Source: JBLMZW01 sp050259035
GTDB taxonomy: Bacteria; Bacillota; Syntrophomonadia; Syntrophomonadales; DTU052
Length of the DNA: 5,417 bases
NCBI GenBank assembly: GCA_050259035.1
Contig: JBLMZW010000075.1
Location: forward strand, 1-5,417
Direction: 5' to 3'
The notes beneath the pieces were generated by a model. The model had not been told where the DNA came from, did no database searches, and saw nothing but the letters and a program-made list of their open reading frames with translations. Within the stretch, counting starts at the first letter, position 1, and each line of letters opens with the position of its first letter. Shown here piece by piece: positions 1 through 5,071 of this stretch. A program made the translations under genes and the position numbers.

Positions 1-196
1 TAATATCTACTCCATCAATGATGATTTCACCGGAGTCCGGTTTTTCCAACAAATTTATGCATCGGATAAAGGTGCTTTTTCCGCAGCCTGATGGACCAAT
101 AATTACAATAACATCCCCCTGATTAATCTCAGCATTGACGTTTTCAAAAACCAGGTTATTATCATAACTTTTCTTTAAATTTCTGATAGAAATCAT
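1..196 (-). CDS. Polar amino acid ABC transporter ATP-binding protein (GlnQ/HisP type), N-terminal part only
   Basis: This is the nucleotide-binding subunit that powers the importer by ATP hydrolysis on the cytoplasmic face. Only the first 65 codons lie in the window; the reading frame is open to the edge. The protein begins MISIRNLKKSYDNN. Y11 is the likely A-loop aromatic that stacks on adenine. The Walker A motif GPSGCGKST is at residues 34-42, followed by RCINLLEKPDSG at 45-56, wording characteristic of the polar amino acid (GlnQ/HisP/ArtP) subfamily. The Q-loop, signature, Walker B and H-loop lie outside. The ATG is 3 bases after the permease stop, and its ribosome binding site GAGGTG (204-209) is embedded in the last permease codons, so the two genes are translationally linked. 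The substrate is not determined by this fragment. Family identity is secure. Confidence 0.93.
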   Translation of the reverse strand, partial: MISIRNLKKSYDNNLVFENVNAEINQGDVIVIIGPSGCGKSTFIRCINLLEKPDSGEIIIDGVDI

Positions 197-199
197 GAT

Positions 200-910
200 T
201 TACACCTCTTCAACCTTATAATCTATTTCTGCAGTTAAATGCTTATCCCGTTCCAAAAGCTTAAAAAGAAGGTTGGAGAACGCTCCGATCAATAGATAGG
301 CTACCGCAGTTATGATTATAGATATAAACGGATCCATGGTTCTGCTGGTAATAACCTGGCTGGCCCGAGTAAGATCGTTGATAGCCAGAAAGCCTACCAG
401 GGAAGTCTCTTGCAGGGTAATAATCAACTGGTTTTTATAAGTAGGCAATGCATATTTGACTGCCTGAGGCAACACTATGAGCTTAAACACCTTCCACGGA
501 CTCATACCCAGGGTTCTACCGGCTTCGACCTCCCCAGGGTTAATGGCTTTAACCGCAGAATACATGATCACCATTATGTACGAGGCGGTCTTCAAAGAAA
601 ACGCGATAATGGCCAGAATTACAGTATCTATATTTGAGGCGGAAAAAAGCAAGTAGACAAATATTAAAAGCAAAACCAGGGTTGGAAGTCTGACAAAGAG
701 GTTAGATATCAGGTCTATGGCTTTAGCAGCAACCCGGGATTTGCTAAGCTTAATTTTACAAAATACAGCTCCCAGAATAGTGCCCAACAAAAAGGTGGCG
801 AAGGTCATATAAAGAGTCAGGCCAAAGCCTTTGAGAAGAAATAGATATCTGTTTTCATATATCAGGTTTATGTAGAAAGAAGTTTGGACAGCATGGATAA
901 AAGCATCCAT
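200..910 (-). CDS. Polar amino acid ABC transporter permease (GlnP/HisM type)
   Basis: This is the membrane subunit of an amino acid importer. At 236 residues it has the usual length for the HisMQ/GlnP family. Hydrophobic segments lie at about 28-52, 76-91, 95-119, 152-175 and 195-217, consistent with five membrane spans. The EAA loop that docks on the ATPase is clear: EAGRTLGMSPW from residue 129, ending in LIVLPQA at 144-150. The downstream stretch KNQLIITLQETSLVGF (159-174) is also typical of the family. The ATG is preceded by AGGAGAG, which itself encodes the last residues of the solute-binding protein; only 2 bases separate the two genes. The ATPase follows after 3 bases. A single permease gene is seen, so the transporter probably uses a permease homodimer. 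The protein looks intact, and its substrate (a polar amino acid) is inferred from family only. Confidence 0.95.
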   Translation of the reverse strand: MDAFIHAVQTSFYINLIYENRYLFLLKGFGLTLYMTFATFLLGTILGAVFCKIKLSKSRVAAKAIDLISNLFVRLPTLVLLLIFVYLLFSASNIDTVILAIIAFSLKTASYIMVIMYSAVKAINPGEVEAGRTLGMSPWKVFKLIVLPQAVKYALPTYKNQLIITLQETSLVGFLAINDLTRASQVITSRTMDPFISIIITAVAYLLIGAFSNLLFKLLERDKHLTAEIDYKVEEV

Positions 911-912
911 TT

Positions 913-1761
913 TTATATCTCTCCTGTTCGTTTATTTATATTTTGATAATCCGCAGTATTTACAATAATCACAATATCTTTTTCCCAAATCCAGTCACTC
1001 TGGATAACATGACCTCCTTTTTCCAGGTCATTTCCTAATCTCGTTGAATCTGGACAGGCAAATATATCAGTCTTCCCCACGCTCATATCTAAAACAGCCT
1101 GAGTATAGCTTCCAGCCGGGTAGAATTTAACTTTAGCCCCAATACTGTTAGCAAAGTAAGTTACCAATTCAATCTCGGTTCCTTCCCATTCATTGGTTTT
1201 GGTATTTTTATATGACACCGGTTCCCAACCGTCATATACCATGACTTTCAGGATTCTGTTGCCTTTATATTTGTTTTCCACATGTTTGCTTTTGAACGGT
1301 TTCTTAGAACAATCTTTAACACGTTGTTCCATATCTTTATATGTATCGGTCTTCCTGAATTGCTTGACAAAAGAGTTAAACTGGTTGTTTAATTCAGGGT
1401 TATGTGGATTTAAAATATATGCGTACCGGTCATTTTCAGCGAAAATACCGTAAATCATATATTTGGGATTTAGCCGACAAAATACATAGGCCTCGTCCAT
1501 CTCCATGGCCGCAGCGTCTAGCTGATGGAAGGCAAGCGCCAGAGTCATATCACTGTAGGCATCAAACCGGCGTAAATTGACGTCTTGATATTCATTGGTC
1601 AAAATGTAATCGGAACTATAACCCAGCATGCACCCAATGGTTTTTCCGCTTAGATTATGTATATCCAGTTTTTCAGAGCGTTTTTGGGCGCAACCGCCAA
1701 GGGATAAAAGAACACATAAAAGAATCCCGATGCAAAAAAACTTTTTCGTTTTTAATGCCAT
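913..1761 (-). CDS. Lipoprotein amino acid-binding protein of the ABC importer, with lobes in permuted order
   Basis: This is the extracytoplasmic receptor for the adjacent permease. A lipoprotein signal peptide is evident: KKFF, a hydrophobic core, then lipobox LGGC with the lipidated cysteine at residue 24. The lobe order is unusual. Residues 36-150 match the second lobe and C-terminal helices of the SBP_bac_3 family (NLSGKTIGCMLGYSSDYIL, LDAAAMEMDEAY, then NPELNNQFNSF and TYKDMEQR). Residues 168-270 match the first lobe (RILKVMVYDGWEPVSY, WEGTEIELVTYFANSIGAKV, GKTDIFACPDSTR, IVIIVN). The protein stops where lobe 2 would normally begin. It is slightly longer than a usual mature binding protein and carries all parts once, so it looks like a circular permutation and not a deletion. 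By my alignment to GlnH, E87 occupies the position of the Asp that binds the ligand amino group. The ATG chosen lies 12 bases from AAGG; an overlapping upstream ATG at 1767-1769 is out of frame. Confidence 0.9.
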   Translation of the reverse strand: MALKTKKFFCIGILLCVLLSLGGCAQKRSEKLDIHNLSGKTIGCMLGYSSDYILTNEYQDVNLRRFDAYSDMTLALAFHQLDAAAMEMDEAYVFCRLNPKYMIYGIFAENDRYAYILNPHNPELNNQFNSFVKQFRKTDTYKDMEQRVKDCSKKPFKSKHVENKYKGNRILKVMVYDGWEPVSYKNTKTNEWEGTEIELVTYFANSIGAKVKFYPAGSYTQAVLDMSVGKTDIFACPDSTRLGNDLEKGGHVIQSDWIWEKDIVIIVNTADYQNINKRTGEI

Positions 1762-1793
1762 TTTTTCATTTAACCTTACCTTCTTATTTATAT

Positions 1794-1830
1794 AAAAAAC
1801 CCTGGCTAACCTAATTCCAAACTGGTTACC
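1794..1830 (-). terminator. Weak intrinsic terminator-like hairpin between acetyltransferase and transporter genes
   Basis: On the minus strand GGTAACC (1824-1830) can pair with GGTTAGCC (1804-1811) with one bulged base and a 12-base loop. The sequence AGG G and then six T residues (1794-1799) follow. The hairpin overlaps the acetyltransferase stop codon. The stem is short and the gap to the T-run is longer than ideal, so it may only attenuate transcription between the acetyltransferase and the importer genes, or do nothing. Confidence 0.25.
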
Positions 1831-2657
1831 CCATAGATCTTGTCAAGTTGAATCGGTATAGGGATTCCCCTATACATACGGGCGGTCTCAAAACCCATTT
1901 GCATGTTGAATCTTTCAGCCAATTTTAGGGCAGGTATATTTATCTCGGGGATATCGATAAAAACTGAAGAACCAGAAGGAATGCGAGTTATTAAAGCCCT
2001 ATATATTGCTTCCGCAATATCATTACTATCAGCGAACAAAGGTCCGATTCTATATCCACTGCGGCTGGTTCGAATTACTCCATACCCCTTAAGGCCTTTG
2101 TCGTCAATATAACCTAAAGATGCTCCCCTGGTAGGCTGTATCCACCGTTTGAGAAAACTGGATCTGGAAGCGGGAAATGATAGATTATCATAAGCATACA
2201 GGGTATTCAGGTCGAGTGTCTTAAGTTCAACTATTTCTTTCGGGTCTTTATAGGAATCGTTACTTTTACCCTCAAAACGGAAGGTGTGATAGACTGTTGC
2301 AAATCCGGATTTCTGATAATTACCCTCCTGTGCCAGCACCGCGTCTAATCCAATTACCCGGTTCCCCATATAATCCATAGCCCTTTTCCATAATTGAATA
2401 CCATAGCCTTTTCCCCGGTATTCTGGTCTAACAATATAGTAACCCATAAAACCGAAAGCATCACTATAAGCTACCGCTGAAATGGAGCCTATGGGGCGGT
2501 CTAACAATTCTCCAATAAAGAATCCCTGTGGGTCACTATTATAAAAATACTCTGCATCGTCCAATCCGGGATTCCAGCCTTCATCCCCAGCCCAATTTAC
2601 TGCCGTTTCGGCATCTTTCAAGGTCATATTTCGAATAACATAATTTTTTTCCGGCAT
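1806..2657 (-). CDS. GNAT family N-acetyltransferase with C-terminal YitH/HsaE-type second domain
   Basis: This is predicted to transfer an acetyl group from acetyl-CoA to an amine; the acceptor is unknown. The N-terminal GNAT domain spans about residues 5-130. Its acetyl-CoA-binding motif A is RPEYRGKGYGIQLW (77-90), with the R/Q-x-x-G-x-G/A pyrophosphate loop at R81-G86. Before it lies the strand AFGFMGYYIVRP. The second half (about 145-283) resembles the Acetyltransf_18 domain found C-terminally in YitH-like proteins, with GYGVIRTSRSGYRIGPLFAD (191-210) and the ending RMYRGIPIPIQ...YGVTSLELG. The total of 283 residues suits that two-domain family. The start ATG has a modest ribosome binding site (GAAGG, about 12 bases upstream). 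The gene lies 44 bases upstream of the binding-protein gene on the same strand, so co-transcription with the importer is likely, but a weak terminator-like element lies between them. Family assignment is firm and function is open. Confidence 0.9.
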   Translation of the reverse strand: MPEKNYVIRNMTLKDAETAVNWAGDEGWNPGLDDAEYFYNSDPQGFFIGELLDRPIGSISAVAYSDAFGFMGYYIVRPEYRGKGYGIQLWKRAMDYMGNRVIGLDAVLAQEGNYQKSGFATVYHTFRFEGKSNDSYKDPKEIVELKTLDLNTLYAYDNLSFPASRSSFLKRWIQPTRGASLGYIDDKGLKGYGVIRTSRSGYRIGPLFADSNDIAEAIYRALITRIPSGSSVFIDIPEINIPALKLAERFNMQMGFETARMYRGIPIPIQLDKIYGVTSLELG

Positions 2658-2977
2658 GGTAACACCGACCTTCGCTTTTAAGTATTTAGTAAAATTCCAA
2701 ATACCGCGTTAATAAAAATTCTATCTCAATAGTTTCAGCATAAATCCCATATTTCCTTTGTAAATTAAGCTTAAATTAGTATTCGGCTGGAAATCACAGC
2801 AACCAACCATCTAAGAATTCAAGGAGAAAATCACCAAAATAGGCCCAAATGCAGACTGAAGAAATGCCCCCCTGTTTCTAAATTAATGAAGAAGTTGTTC
2901 GTTATATTTGATTAAAAGAAAGGTGAGGCTGAATTGATTTCCACATAATATGGCAATGAAATCATTTAGTAAAGAGG
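2658..2977. other. AT-rich intergenic stretch without a recognisable gene
   Basis: This stretch separates the acetyltransferase from the terminator of the secreted-protein gene. I see only very short reading frames on either strand, with no credible protein among them. The promoter of the acetyltransferase must lie here on the minus strand. The best hexamers I can see are TTGAGA (2724-2729), which has no good partner -10 at 16-18 bases, and TAGAAT (2718-2723), which has no good -35. No riboswitch, T-box or tRNA fold was recognised by eye. Confidence 0.5.
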
Positions 2978-3014
2978 AAAAAAAGGAAGCTATCCCTTAA
3001 TGGGGACAGCTCCC
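2978..3014 (-). terminator. Strong Rho-independent terminator of the secreted-protein transcript
   Basis: On the minus strand GGGAGCTGTCCC (3003-3014) pairs with GGGATAGCTTCC (2985-2996) over 12 consecutive pairs, two of them G-U. The loop is 6 bases and the stem is followed immediately by seven T residues (2978-2984). On the plus strand the same arms contain two A-C mismatches and no T-run follows, so the element works in the minus direction only. It lies about 93 bases after the stop of the secreted coiled-coil protein, whose mRNA it should end. Confidence 0.85.
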
Positions 3015-3107
3015 TCTAACCACCCAATTCATAAAATGCCGTTGATGTTGTGGTGTATTCACTACTGAGATTAAATCCCTGGGCGGTTTTTAAAATCTTT
3101 AGTTTTA

Positions 3108-3668
3108 TTACGGTTGTGGCTCGGGTGCTGGCGGAGTAGTCAGGGTCGTAATTAACTGATCCTGGGCGGCCTTGAAATCTAAGAGTTTAGTATTAATCGC
3201 CTGCCTGGTGGGCAGTATTTTGGTATCAAAAATACTCTGCATTAATGCGGTATCCTTGGCCTTCCGGGCAGCTTTCATTTCAGTCCAGTTGACTTTTTGA
3301 GTAGCCCACAGAGCTTTTAAGTCAGCCTTTATTTGCAGGGCATTGTTCCGATAAGCAATCAAAAGAGCAATTTGTTCTTGATTTTTGTTTTTACCTTTAC
3401 TTGCAACTTTGGCCAACTGTTTGATAGTTTTTTGGTTGGCTTTGATCTGTTCACGAGTCTGTACTGCTTGTTGACGCAGCTGCACCAGCTGATCATAGCC
3501 CTGGAGATTCATAACTTTTAATCGAGAGATATTGCCGTTTTCACTGCCTTCATTAACCTGCAAGCCCGCAGTAACGTCAGGAATTACTACACTCGCAGCC
3601 AGAGCTGTTCCTGCAATGGCAAAAACCATTAGAGCCGCTAATAATAACGCTATAGACCTTTTCTTCAT
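3108..3668 (-). CDS. Secreted helical (coiled-coil) protein of unknown function
   Basis: I do not recognise a named family. The 186-residue protein begins with a clear Sec signal peptide: MKKR, a hydrophobic core rich in Ala and Leu, and a cleavage-type site after ALA near residues 23-25. There is no lipobox, sortase motif or later membrane span, so it should be exported and released or held non-covalently. The mature protein is rich in Lys, Gln, Ala and Leu and is predicted to be mostly helix. Two long amphipathic stretches (about 59-92 and 97-135) are separated by the basic linker SKGKNKNQ, and a third helix (about 142-178) follows. It ends in a proline-rich tail, PPAPEPQP. After the signal peptide it has no cysteine. 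The ATG is preceded by AAGGAGGG (3676-3683), a near-perfect ribosome binding site suggesting high expression. The gene stands alone with its own terminator. A Spy/CpxP-like helical chaperone role is conceivable but not supported by any motif. Confidence 0.85.
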   Translation of the reverse strand: MKKRSIALLLAALMVFAIAGTALAASVVIPDVTAGLQVNEGSENGNISRLKVMNLQGYDQLVQLRQQAVQTREQIKANQKTIKQLAKVASKGKNKNQEQIALLIAYRNNALQIKADLKALWATQKVNWTEMKAARKAKDTALMQSIFDTKILPTRQAINTKLLDFKAAQDQLITTLTTPPAPEPQP

Positions 3669-3693
3669 AAAATATCCCTCCTTACTAAATTAA

Positions 3694-3753
3694 TCATTTT
3701 TTGAATTGAGATAACATTCGGGGGGTTACCGAATTTGTTTTACCTCCTTTCAA
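3694..3753 (-). promoter_or_regulatory. Leader of the secreted-protein gene with an orphan Shine-Dalgarno sequence and a hairpin
   Basis: On the minus strand AAAGGAGGT (3742-3750) is a perfect nine-base complement of the 16S rRNA 3' tail, yet no ATG, GTG or TTG stands at a normal distance after it. It is followed by a hairpin with stem ATTCGG/CCGAAT (3729-3734 with 3716-3721, loop 3722-3728), extendable by AAC/GTT across a two-base bulge. An ATG overlapping the hairpin end opens a seven-codon frame (MLSQFKK, 3694-3717). The arrangement could be a ribosome standby site, a leader peptide or a relic. What is seen is the sequence; the regulatory role is inferred. Confidence 0.3.
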
Positions 3754-3763
3754 CCTGCCGATA

Positions 3764-3791
3764 TTAATAACTTAGCCAGAATTTGTTTCAG
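3764..3791 (-). promoter_or_regulatory. Possible sigma-A-type promoter for the secreted-protein gene
   Basis: On the minus strand CTGAAA (3786-3791) and TATTAA (3764-3769) are spaced by 16 bases and match the -35 and -10 consensus at four positions each. Transcription would begin near 3757, giving a leader of about 90 bases that contains the orphan Shine-Dalgarno sequence and hairpin. The match is moderate and other AT-rich hexamers are nearby. Confidence 0.28.
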
Positions 3792-3833
3792 TTTTATTAC
3801 CGGCCTGTTAAAAATCTTTAGTCGGTAAGGAAG

Positions 3834-3865
3834 TTGCATTAACGATCGTTATTCTGCCAGAATAA
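3834..3865 (+). promoter_or_regulatory. Possible methyltransferase promoter overlain by two palindromes (operator-like)
   Basis: TTGCAT (3834-3839) and CAGAAT (3858-3863) with an 18-base spacer are the best promoter hexamers ahead of the methyltransferase, though both are weak. Two perfect palindromes cover them: TAACGATCGTTA (12 bases, 3840-3851) in the spacer, and TTATTCTGCCAGAATAA (17 bases, 8-base arms around a central C, 3849-3865) over the -10. Such symmetry near a promoter is typical of a dimeric repressor site, but no regulator gene is visible in the window. The palindromes are seen directly; the promoter and operator roles are inferred. Confidence 0.35.
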
Positions 3866-3895
3866 TTAAGGATTGATCCAAGAGCGGAGAAGAAA

Positions 3896-3901
3896 AGAGG
3901 T
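3896..3901 (+). promoter_or_regulatory. Ribosome binding site that fixes the TTG start of the methyltransferase
   Basis: AGAGGT lies 6 bases before the TTG at 3908. The following codons give SLIDLTATAAFGLEAVVARE, the usual N-terminus of this family, and no in-frame ATG occurs nearby, so TTG is the likely initiation codon. Confidence 0.7.
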
Positions 3902-3907
3902 TACAAT

Positions 3908-5071
3908 TTGAGTTTGATTGATTTGACTGCTACAGCCGCTTTCGGGCTGGAAGCAGTGGTGGCCAGGGAGGTTAAAGATTTAGGATATACAGACACGTCA
4001 GTCGAAACTGGAAAGGTTACCTTCAGAGCCGATCCAAAAGGTATTTGTCGTACTAACTTATGGCTGCGAAGTGCTGAACGGGTGTTTGTTAAAATGGGCG
4101 AGTTTTCTGCCAAGACTTTTACCGAGTTGTTTGATCAAACGGTAGAACTTCCCTGGGCAGATTGGATGCCGGAGAACGCAGCCTTTCCAGTAGAAGGGAA
4201 ATCCGTTAAATCTCAATTGCACAGCGTTCCGGATTGCCAGGCGATTGTCAAAAAGGCCGTTGTAGAAAGCATGAAGAGAAAGTACCGGCGGCAATGGTTC
4301 CCGGAGACAGGCCCTCGCTTCACTATAGAAGTAGCGTTATTAAAAGATGTAGCAACCTTGAGTATTGACACCAGTGGGAGGGGCCTGCATAAAAGAGGAT
4401 ACCGGAAATTGTCTGCCAAGGCTCCCTTAAAGGAGACCCTGGCAGCAGGAATGGTAAATTTAAGTTACTGGAACCCTGAGCGTGTGCTGGTAGATCCTTT
4501 TTGCGGTTCGGGTACAATTCCAATCGAGACTGCACTGATCGGACTCAATCTAGCCCCCGGGCTAAACCGTGATTTTGCAGCCGAAGAGTGGCCTAATGTG
4601 CCGGCCTGGCTCTGGAAGCAAGCTCGGGAAGAAGCCCGGGACCTGGCTCGGCGGGACCGGAAATTAAAAATTCGGGGAATGGATATTGATAGAGAAGTTC
4701 TAAGCTTAGCCCGCTACCATGCCAGGGAAGCCGGAGTGGAGGGTTGTATACACTGGCAGCAGATGCCTTTTCAATCCTTACAAACCAAGGACAAATATGG
4801 ATTGATAATCTGTAATCCCCCTTATGGACAGCGATTAGAAGATATGGACCAGGTGGAAGCTCTCTACCAGGAGATGGGTAAGATTTGCCGGGATTTTGAA
4901 AGTTGGTCATTTTATATCCTAACCGCACATCGTGGATTCGAACGATTATTTGGTCGGAAAGCCGATCGCAACCGGAAACTATATAATGGTCGAATTGAAT
5001 GTCACTATTATCAATATAACGGTCCCAGGCCGCCTCGACGCGAGGCCTCGCCCGATTCTAAACCGGACTGA
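3908..5071 (+). CDS. ypsC: THUMP-domain class I SAM-dependent 23S rRNA guanine-N2 methyltransferase (YpsC / RlmL N-terminal type)
   Basis: This cytoplasmic enzyme is predicted to methylate N2 of a guanine in 23S rRNA (G2445 in E. coli numbering, by analogy with RlmL). At 387 residues it matches the length of stand-alone Firmicutes YpsC proteins. The N-terminal ferredoxin-like and THUMP region spans about residues 1-155 and includes RTNLWLRSAERVFVKMGEF. The conserved GLHKRGYR is at 159-166. The Rossmann methyltransferase domain follows: SAM-binding motif I VDPFCGSGTIPIETA (195-209), acidic loop GMDID (257-261), and catalytic NPPYG (303-307), typical of base amino-N methylation. LYNGRIECHYYQY at 358-370 is the usual family ending, followed by a basic, proline-rich tail. 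It starts at TTG with ribosome binding site AGAGGT. It is monocistronic in this window and converges on the amidohydrolase, with their 3' ends overlapping by 14 bases. The exact target nucleotide is inferred from the family. Confidence 0.93.
   Translation: MSLIDLTATAAFGLEAVVAREVKDLGYTDTSVETGKVTFRADPKGICRTNLWLRSAERVFVKMGEFSAKTFTELFDQTVELPWADWMPENAAFPVEGKSVKSQLHSVPDCQAIVKKAVVESMKRKYRRQWFPETGPRFTIEVALLKDVATLSIDTSGRGLHKRGYRKLSAKAPLKETLAAGMVNLSYWNPERVLVDPFCGSGTIPIETALIGLNLAPGLNRDFAAEEWPNVPAWLWKQAREEARDLARRDRKLKIRGMDIDREVLSLARYHAREAGVEGCIHWQQMPFQSLQTKDKYGLIICNPPYGQRLEDMDQVEALYQEMGKICRDFESWSFYILTAHRGFERLFGRKADRNRKLYNGRIECHYYQYNGPRPPRREASPDSKPD
5032..5046 (-). repeat. GC-rich hairpin just downstream of the amidohydrolase stop
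   Basis: GCCTCG (5032-5037) and CGAGGC (5041-5046) form a perfect 6-base inverted repeat around a 3-base loop, and CGAGGCCTCG at 5041-5050 is itself palindromic. On the minus strand the hairpin begins 11 bases after the amidohydrolase stop. It lacks a T-run, so it is at most a partial terminator. It also codes for the methyltransferase C-terminal tail, so it may be a by-product of GC-rich Arg codons. Confidence 0.35.

Noticed and set aside
410..637. Plus-strand 75-codon open frame
   Set aside because: It lies antisense to the permease gene, has no ribosome binding site and its protein is low in recognisable features; it is a shadow of the real gene.
2718..2729. TTGAGA and TAGAAT as acetyltransferase promoter hexamers
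   Set aside because: They are adjacent to each other, so they cannot form one promoter, and neither has a good partner at 16-18 bases.
2721..2750. Nine-codon minus-strand mini-ORF (MGFMLKLLR) with AAAGGA just upstream, about 60 bases ahead of the acetyltransferase
   Set aside because: The ribosome binding site is too close to the ATG, the peptide has no regulatory codon run, and no attenuator structure is visible; chance is likely in AT-rich DNA.
2658..3107. Remnant of an insertion sequence or a CRISPR array
   Set aside because: No regularly spaced direct repeats, no transposase-like frame and no terminal inverted repeats with target duplications were seen.
3669..3907. Riboswitch (c-di-GMP or similar) in the region between the divergent genes
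   Set aside because: The GGTAACC-like and C-rich segment was compared by eye with the c-di-GMP-I consensus, but the conserved core and the second helix are absent.
4593..4928. Minus-strand 111-codon open frame inside the methyltransferase
   Set aside because: It is antisense to the conserved methyltransferase domain and has a Pro/Ser/Arg-rich composition typical of a shadow frame.
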